Source: JBBPYA01 sp038200385
Lineage (GTDB): Bacteria; Actinomycetota; Actinomycetes; Mycobacteriales; Geodermatophilaceae
DNA: 17,195 nt
Assembly: GCA_038200385.1 (NCBI GenBank)
Contig: JBBPYA010000166.1
Location: 1-17,195, forward strand
Reading direction: 5' to 3'
The notes beneath the pieces are model-generated. The model did no database searches and had not been told where the DNA came from. It saw only the letters and a list, made by a program, of their open reading frames with translations. The translations under genes and the position numbers were made by a program. Positions 13,154 through 17,195 of the stretch are shown here, piece by piece (position 1 is the first letter of the stretch; each line of letters begins with the position of its first letter).

Positions 13154-14566
13154 ATGAACGAGCGTCCGATCGCCCTGCTCCCGGAGCTGCTGCTGCTCGG
13201 CGGCGCTGTGGGCGGGCTCGTGCTCGGCCTGTTCCTGCCCCGTGCCCGGCAGGGCCTGGTCCGGCTCGTGGCGGCCGGCACGCTCGTCGTCGTCATCGTG
13301 GTGTCCGCGGTGATGGCCGGTGGGCTGGCCGGCCCCGTGTTCAGCGGGTCCTACCTCGTGGACGTCCCGCTGACCGTCGCCCGGATCGTGGTGTGTGCGG
13401 CCACCCTGCTCGTCCTGGCGCTGCCCGGGCGCGACATCGTCGGGCATCCGCGGGAGACCGAGTTCTACACGCTGCTGCTGCTCGCGGCGCTGGGCACGAT
13501 CGCCCTGGCCGGCGCGGCGGACCTGCTGCTCCTGGTGGCGGCGTACCTGCTGGCCAGCGTCCCGCTGTACGCGCTGGCCGGCTTCGCCAAGGACGCCGCC
13601 GGGACCGAGGCGGCGCTGAAGTACTACCTGATGGGCGCCTTCCTCGGTGTCACCCTGCTGATCGGGGTCACCCTGCTCTACGGCGCGGGCGGCGCGACCG
13701 GGTACGCCGAGCTGAGTCGGTCCCTGCCGGGCGCGCCCCGGGTGGCGGTCGCCGTCGGTGCGCTGGCCGTGCTCGCCGGCTTGGCGTTCAAGCTCGGTGC
13801 CGTACCGGCCCACTTCTGGGTCCCCGATGTCACCGAGGGCGCGAGTACGCCGGTGGCCGCGTTCGTCACGACGGTGCCGAAGGTGGGTGCGGTGCTGGCG
13901 GCGTACCGGCTCGTCGGCGGCCCGCTGCTCGGCGCCCCAGGGAACTGGCCGCTGCTCGTGGCGATCCTGGCCGCGGCCAGCATGACGCTGGGCAACCTCG
14001 CGGCGTTCTTCCAGGACTCCGTACGCCGGCTGCTGGCCTACTCCACCATCAGCCAGGTCGGCTACCTGCTGATGGCGGTGGCCGTGGCCGGCCGGGTCGA
14101 GCTGGCCCTGCCGGCGCTGACCCTGTACGTCGCGGCGTACGCGGTCACGAACGTGGGCGCTTTCGCCGTCGTGGCCGCGGCCCGGGCGGGACCCCGGCTG
14201 GCGGACTGGCAGGGTCTGGGCCGAGCCCAACCGGCGCTGGCGGTGGCCTTGGTCGTCTGCCTGCTCGGGTTGGTGGGTACGCCGCCGACGGGGGTCTTCG
14301 TCGGGAAGCTCACCATCTTCTCCGCCGCCGCGGACGGGGGGCTGGGCTGGCTGGTGGTCCTCGCCGCCGTCAACACCGTGGCCAGCCTCTTCTACTACCT
14401 GCGCTGGATCGCCCCGATGTTCCGGGCCGCACCCGTCCGCACCGGGGGCGAGCCGTCGCCCCGGTCCGTGGGGTGGGCCGGGCGGACCGCCGTGGCGGCG
14501 GCGGTGATCGCGGTGGCGCTCGGGATCGTCGCCGGCCCGTTGCTGGCCGCGGTCGGCTCGGCCTGA
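13154..14566 (+). CDS. nuoN: NuoN-like antiporter-type subunit
   Basis: NuoN is the antiporter-like subunit nearest NuoK. This protein has 470 residues and about 14 hydrophobic segments. Lys213 in AFKLGAVPAHFWVPDVTEGA (TM7) and Lys243 in TTVPKVGAVLAAYRL (TM8) are kept, as are RLLAYSTISQVGYLLMAVA and GTPPTGVFVGKLTIF with its TM12 lysine. The TM5 block reads VAAYLLASVPLYALAGF, so the glutamate that E. coli NuoN has at 133 is Leu132 here by my alignment. ATG 13154 is preceded by only a weak binding site, 13 nt after the nuoM stop. It is the last gene of the operon. Confidence 0.93.
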   Translation: MNERPIALLPELLLLGGAVGGLVLGLFLPRARQGLVRLVAAGTLVVVIVVSAVMAGGLAGPVFSGSYLVDVPLTVARIVVCAATLLVLALPGRDIVGHPRETEFYTLLLLAALGTIALAGAADLLLLVAAYLLASVPLYALAGFAKDAAGTEAALKYYLMGAFLGVTLLIGVTLLYGAGGATGYAELSRSLPGAPRVAVAVGALAVLAGLAFKLGAVPAHFWVPDVTEGASTPVAAFVTTVPKVGAVLAAYRLVGGPLLGAPGNWPLLVAILAAASMTLGNLAAFFQDSVRRLLAYSTISQVGYLLMAVAVAGRVELALPALTLYVAAYAVTNVGAFAVVAAARAGPRLADWQGLGRAQPALAVALVVCLLGLVGTPPTGVFVGKLTIFSAAADGGLGWLVVLAAVNTVASLFYYLRWIAPMFRAAPVRTGGEPSPRSVGWAGRTAVAAAVIAVALGIVAGPLLAAVGSA

Positions 14567-14588
14567 CCCGTTGGTTTGCCAGGTCAGT

Positions 14589-14606
14589 GGTGTGGTATAT
14601 CACACC
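14589..14606 (+). promoter_or_regulatory. Palindrome abutting the start codon of the small acidic gene
   Basis: GGTGTG-GTATAT-CACACC has perfect 6-bp arms around an AT-rich centre and ends one base before ATG 14608. TATATC (14596-14601) is placed like a -10 box for a transcript starting at the ATG itself. TTGGTT at 14571-14576 is a weak -35 candidate with 19-bp spacing. No ribosome binding site is seen, which fits a leaderless message. The palindrome could be the operator of an unknown repressor. Confidence 0.45.
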
Positions 14607-14607
14607 C

Positions 14608-14982
14608 ATGACTGACACAGCGGGCTCGCCCGCCGATCCGAACGATGCACCCATGGCCGACCGGTACGGCACCCACGGGGCTGGCGAGCCGAGCGGAGAT
14701 GCTCAAGAGCGGGCCGGGCGCGCCTTCGACTCGGATAACGCCGACCCGCCCGGTCAGGGTCGCGAGGTGTCCGACGAAGAACGTGACGGCGTGTCCGGCA
14801 CCGACACCACCGGAGCCACGCCCCTCGGAGTGGGGGAGTCGATCAACCGCCACGGCGAGGACGTCGTCGATGAGGAGGGTGAGGAGGCCGGACGACAGAC
14901 GACCGGCACCCAGGGGGAGCGCCCGGTGGGCACCTCCGACGAGCGGTCCGGCACGTCGGTCGACCCACAGAGCGGCGACTAG
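14608..14982 (+). CDS. Small acidic disordered protein, function unknown
   Basis: The protein has 124 residues, very rich in Asp, Glu, Gly, Ser and Thr, with no hydrophobic segment, no cysteine and no signal peptide; it is probably cytosolic and intrinsically disordered. Recognisable short blocks are DRYGTHGAGEPSGDAQERAG, EVSDEERDGVSGTDTT, TPLGVGESINRHGEDVVDEE and GTSVDPQSGD. I recall similar TPLGVGES..RRGEDV..EGKE..R..TG proteins in other actinobacteria, where they are uncharacterised. The ATG at 14608 is right after a palindrome and has no ribosome binding site. It is 41 nt downstream of nuoN but has its own promoter-like sequence, so it may be a separate unit. Stop is TAG. Confidence 0.75.
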   Translation: MTDTAGSPADPNDAPMADRYGTHGAGEPSGDAQERAGRAFDSDNADPPGQGREVSDEERDGVSGTDTTGATPLGVGESINRHGEDVVDEEGEEAGRQTTGTQGERPVGTSDERSGTSVDPQSGD

Positions 14983-15106
14983 CGTTCCCGTCGTCTCCGG
15001 CGTACGACTCCGCTGAGCGAGGTTCAAGTCCTTGCGGCACATCAGGTTCGGAGACCTGCTGTGACGCAGCGGCGGGGGTCGGGTCGGCATCTCCGTGAGC
15101 GGTCCG

Positions 15107-15124
15107 GAACCGCGGCGCCGGTTC
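15107..15124. terminator. Small GC-rich hairpin
   Basis: GAACCG (15107-15112) and CGGTTC (15119-15124) are perfect 6-bp arms around the loop CGGCGC. There is no T tract. It may add to transcription termination in this convergent gap. Confidence 0.3.
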
Positions 15125-15161
15125 GTGGCAGCAATGGATGCCGCCTGTTTTCGGGACTCAC

Positions 15162-15200
15162 GGATGCCGAATCGGTCAGCCACTGACCGGATCCGCATCC
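15162..15200. terminator. Long near-perfect hairpin, candidate bidirectional terminator
   Basis: The inner stem CGGTCAG-CCA-CTGACCG (15173-15189) has 7 perfect pairs and a 3-nt loop. The outer arms GGATGC (15162-15167) and GCATCC (15195-15200) pair perfectly across a 5-by-5 region in which two further Watson-Crick pairs and one G-T pair are possible. About 16 of 18 positions pair, the strongest hairpin I noticed in the gap. Lying between convergent genes, it could end transcripts from both sides; no T tract follows on either strand. Confidence 0.5.
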
Positions 15201-15357
15201 ATGAACCGCGACCGCCACGGCACGGCGGCGGACGGCAACGATGGCGGCAGCCGGTGATGGCGACGGAGACCGCTCAACGTGAGGCCGCCAATCAGACGCT
15301 CCCCGAGACGCGCGGCGCAGGACGTCCGAGAGGCCACCGTCGACGTAGCGGCCGGGA

Positions 15358-17195
15358 TCAACCGCCAGGAGGAGTTGCCGCGGCAACGGCGGCCTGCCCG
15401 AGACTGATCCCGCCGTCGTTGCACGGGACCTGTTCGTGGGTGAGCACCCGCAGGCCCAGGGCCGCCAGGCCGTCGGCGACGAGGTCGAGCAGGGTGACGT
15501 TCTGGAACACGCCACCGGACAGCGCGACGGTGTCCAGGCCGGCGGCGGAGGCGGCCTCGGCCGCCGCGCGCACGGTGCCGGCGGCCAGCCCACGGTGGAA
15601 CCGCGCGGAGATCCGCCCCACGGGCACCCCGGCCAGCAGATCCTCGACCACGGCGCCGACCAGGTCGGTCCCCGCCAGTACACCGGCGACCGCCGACATC
15701 GGATACGCACCGCGCTCGGCCGGGTCGGCGAGCTGCTCCAGCTCTATCGCCGCCTGCCCCTCGTAGTTCACCCGGTCCCGCACCCCGCACAGCGCCGCCA
15801 CCGCATCGAACAGCCGTCCCGCGCTCGACGTCAGCGGCGCGTTCACACCTCGCGCGGCCATCGTCAGCACCTGATCCCAACGGTCCAGATGCCGGGCGGC
15901 AACCGCGAGCCCGGCGGGTACCGCGTCGCCGTACGCCGAGCGCAGGTACGCCGCCGCCATCCGCCACGGCTCGCGGACCGCGGCCGCCCCACCGGGCAAG
16001 GGGACCGCCGCCAGGTGCCCGACCCGGCGGAAGCCGGCTAGCTCCGCGACCAGGATCTCCCCGCCCCAGATCGTCCCGTCGGTCCCGAATCCGGTCCCGT
16101 CGTACGCCACGCCCACCACGGGCCCGATTGCGTCGTTGTCGGCCAGGCAGGCCGCGATGTGCGCGTGGTGGTGCTGCACGCCCACCAGGTCAACGCCGGG
16201 CAGGTCCAGGGCGTGCTTGGTCGATAGGTACTCCGGGTGCAGGTCGTGCGCGACCACCTTCGGCTCGATGCCGAATAGCCGCGAGAAGTGCCTGATCCCC
16301 TCCCGGAAGGACCGGAACGTCTCGTAGTTCTCCAGGTCACCGATGTGGTGGGAGACGAACGCGTGCTGCCCCCGCGCCAGGCAGAACGTGTTCTTCAGCT
16401 CCGCGCCCACCGCGAGCACCGGCCGGGGACACGCCAGCGGCAGCCGCACGGGTTCCGGGGCGTACCCGCGCGAACGCCGGACCGGTTGGGCACGCCCCCG
16501 CACTACGCGGACCACCGAGTCGTCGGTCCGGATGTGGATCGGCCGGTCGTGCACCAGGAACGCATCGGCGACGGGGCCCAGCCGCTCCCGGGCGTCCTCG
16601 TCCAGGTAGGCGATCGGCTCGTCGGAGCGGTTGCCGCTGGTGAGCACGATCGGCCGCCCGACGGCCTCCACGAGCAGGACGTGCAGCGGCGTGTACGGCA
16701 GCAGCATCCCGAGGTGGCGGTTGCCGGGCGCCACGGACGGCGCGAGCGCGGCCCCCGGCCGGCGGGGAAGCAGCACGATCGGCCGCCTGCCGCCGGTCAG
16801 CTCGACCGCTTCGCGCTCGCCGACCTCGCACAGCTCCCGGACCGCGGCGACGTCGGCGGCGAGTACGGCGAACGGCTTGTCCTCCCGGTGCTTGCGCGAG
16901 CGCAACGCGTACACCGCGGCCTCGTCCGCCGCGTCGGCGGCCAGGTGGTACCCCCCGAGCCCCTTGACCGCGACCACCCCGCCCGAGCGCAGCAGCTGCG
17001 CGACCGCCGCGATCGGGTCGTCGCCGGATACCTGTCCGGCCCGGTCGAGCAGCCGCAGCGAAGGCCCGCAGGCCGGGCAGCACACCGGCTGCGCGTGGAA
17101 CCGTCGGTCGCCCGGGTCGTCGTACGCCCGGCGGCAGTCGGCACACATCGCGAAGCCGGCCATCGTCGTGCGCCGGCGGTCGTACGGGATGCCGG
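15358..17195 (-). CDS. hypF: Carbamoyltransferase HypF, 5' end beyond window
   Basis: HypF makes thiocarboxamide on the C-terminal Cys of HypE from carbamoyl phosphate and ATP, the first step to the CN ligands of [NiFe] hydrogenase. The frame is open to the right edge, giving 612 visible residues of about 750. The N-terminal acylphosphatase domain and first zinc-finger half lie outside. Visible in order: PYDRRRTTMAGFAMCADC and FHAQPVCCPACGP (zinc finger CxxC pairs), a YrdC-like domain (VVAVKGLGGYHLAADA, LTSGNRSDEPIAY), then the Kae1-like carbamoyltransferase domain (AHDLHPEYLSTKHA, VQHHHAHIAACLADND, VAYDGTGFGTDGTIWGGE, ALSGGVFQNV, CNDGGISLGQAAVAA). The ATG at 17163 is internal, because family sequence continues past it. 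It is convergent with the nuo-like block, unlike hypDE at the left end. Confidence 0.96.
   Translation of the reverse strand, partial: GIPYDRRRTTMAGFAMCADCRRAYDDPGDRRFHAQPVCCPACGPSLRLLDRAGQVSGDDPIAAVAQLLRSGGVVAVKGLGGYHLAADAADEAAVYALRSRKHREDKPFAVLAADVAAVRELCEVGEREAVELTGGRRPIVLLPRRPGAALAPSVAPGNRHLGMLLPYTPLHVLLVEAVGRPIVLTSGNRSDEPIAYLDEDARERLGPVADAFLVHDRPIHIRTDDSVVRVVRGRAQPVRRSRGYAPEPVRLPLACPRPVLAVGAELKNTFCLARGQHAFVSHHIGDLENYETFRSFREGIRHFSRLFGIEPKVVAHDLHPEYLSTKHALDLPGVDLVGVQHHHAHIAACLADNDAIGPVVGVAYDGTGFGTDGTIWGGEILVAELAGFRRVGHLAAVPLPGGAAAVREPWRMAAAYLRSAYGDAVPAGLAVAARHLDRWDQVLTMAARGVNAPLTSSAGRLFDAVAALCGVRDRVNYEGQAAIELEQLADPAERGAYPMSAVAGVLAGTDLVGAVVEDLLAGVPVGRISARFHRGLAAGTVRAAAEAASAAGLDTVALSGGVFQNVTLLDLVADGLAALGLRVLTHEQVPCNDGGISLGQAAVAAATPPGG

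Larger units (their letters stand above)
14983..15357. other. Non-coding gap between convergent genes
   Basis: These 375 bases lie between the small acidic gene and the 3' end of hypF, which point towards each other. Open frames crossing it are shadows of hypF or lack family resemblance and binding sites. It holds hairpins at 15043-15058 (5-bp arms), 15107-15124 and 15162-15200, and a tRNA T-arm-like hairpin at 15018-15034. No complete tRNA can be folded around the latter. Confidence 0.7.

Noticed and set aside
11587..13296. 569-codon minus-strand open frame opposite nuoM
   Set aside because: Composition (His/Gln/Arg/Asp-rich) is the usual mirror of a membrane-protein gene; nuoM on the plus strand is certain.
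9758..14566. Mrp Na+/H+ antiporter operon
   Set aside because: Presence of NuoA, NuoH, NuoJ and distinct NuoL/M/N-type proteins, and absence of MrpE/F/G, fit complex I rather than Mrp.
14969..15041. Complete tRNA gene around the T-arm-like hairpin
   Set aside because: The expected 5' acceptor strand, D arm and anticodon arm cannot be formed in the upstream sequence, and no CCA follows.
15043..15058. Hairpin CAGGT-TCGGAG-ACCTG as a terminator
   Set aside because: Only 5 pairs with a 6-nt loop and no T tract; too weak to list alone in GC-rich DNA.

Overview
The window is very GC-rich DNA (third codon positions almost always G or C, frequent GTG starts, many 4-10 nt gene overlaps). The protein families are typical of a soil actinomycete of the Frankia/Geodermatophilus/Pseudonocardia/Streptomyces kind; I cannot name the species. 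No [NiFe]-hydrogenase structural gene, complete tRNA, rRNA, insertion sequence or CRISPR array is visible.

Layout. (1) 1-2123, plus strand: the 3' part of hypD, then hypE in GTGA overlap. These are maturation factors for the Fe(CN)2CO ligands of [NiFe] hydrogenases. (2) 2196-5057: a LAL-type (large ATP-binding LuxR family) regulator split by a single in-frame TAG codon. (3) 5064-6277: an imidazolonepropionase/prolidase-like amidohydrolase broken by a one-base frameshift in a G tract. (4) 6386-14566: eight tightly packed genes for the membrane part of a complex I/group 4 hydrogenase-like machine, in the order nuoA, a nuoB/nuoD-like fusion, nuoH, J, K, L, M, N. There is no nuoC, E, F, G or I. 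(5) 14608-14982: a small acidic, disordered actinobacterial protein of unknown function. (6) 14983-15357: a non-coding gap with hairpins between convergent genes. (7) 15358-17195, minus strand: most of hypF, running off the right edge, so the nuo-like block sits between hyp genes.

The most interesting part is the nuo-like operon. Its second gene encodes a protein without a single cysteine, although its two halves resemble the FeS-carrying NuoB/hydrogenase small subunit and the start of NuoD/hydrogenase large subunit. The halves are joined by a Met/His/Asp/Gly-rich linker with repeated HDM and DDM triplets. Just before nuoA lies TACCC-CCTAG-GGGTA, which fits the TACCC-N5-GGGTA operator pattern of CsoR-type copper (or CstR-type persulfide) repressors, and it overlaps a TATATA -10-like element. 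NuoH has lost most acidic residues of its quinone-side loop. NuoN lacks the usual TM5 glutamate and NuoM has Asp there, while the antiporter lysines are kept. Together this suggests a redox-dead, complex I-derived membrane assembly that may be controlled by, and may bind, copper. That function is inference.

Two neighbouring genes (regulator and amidohydrolase) each carry one disabling lesion. This could be real decay next to the operon or errors in the assembly. A 38-bp tandem duplication at the nuoJ-nuoK junction creates two identical 13-residue micro-ORFs joined by ATGA overlaps.
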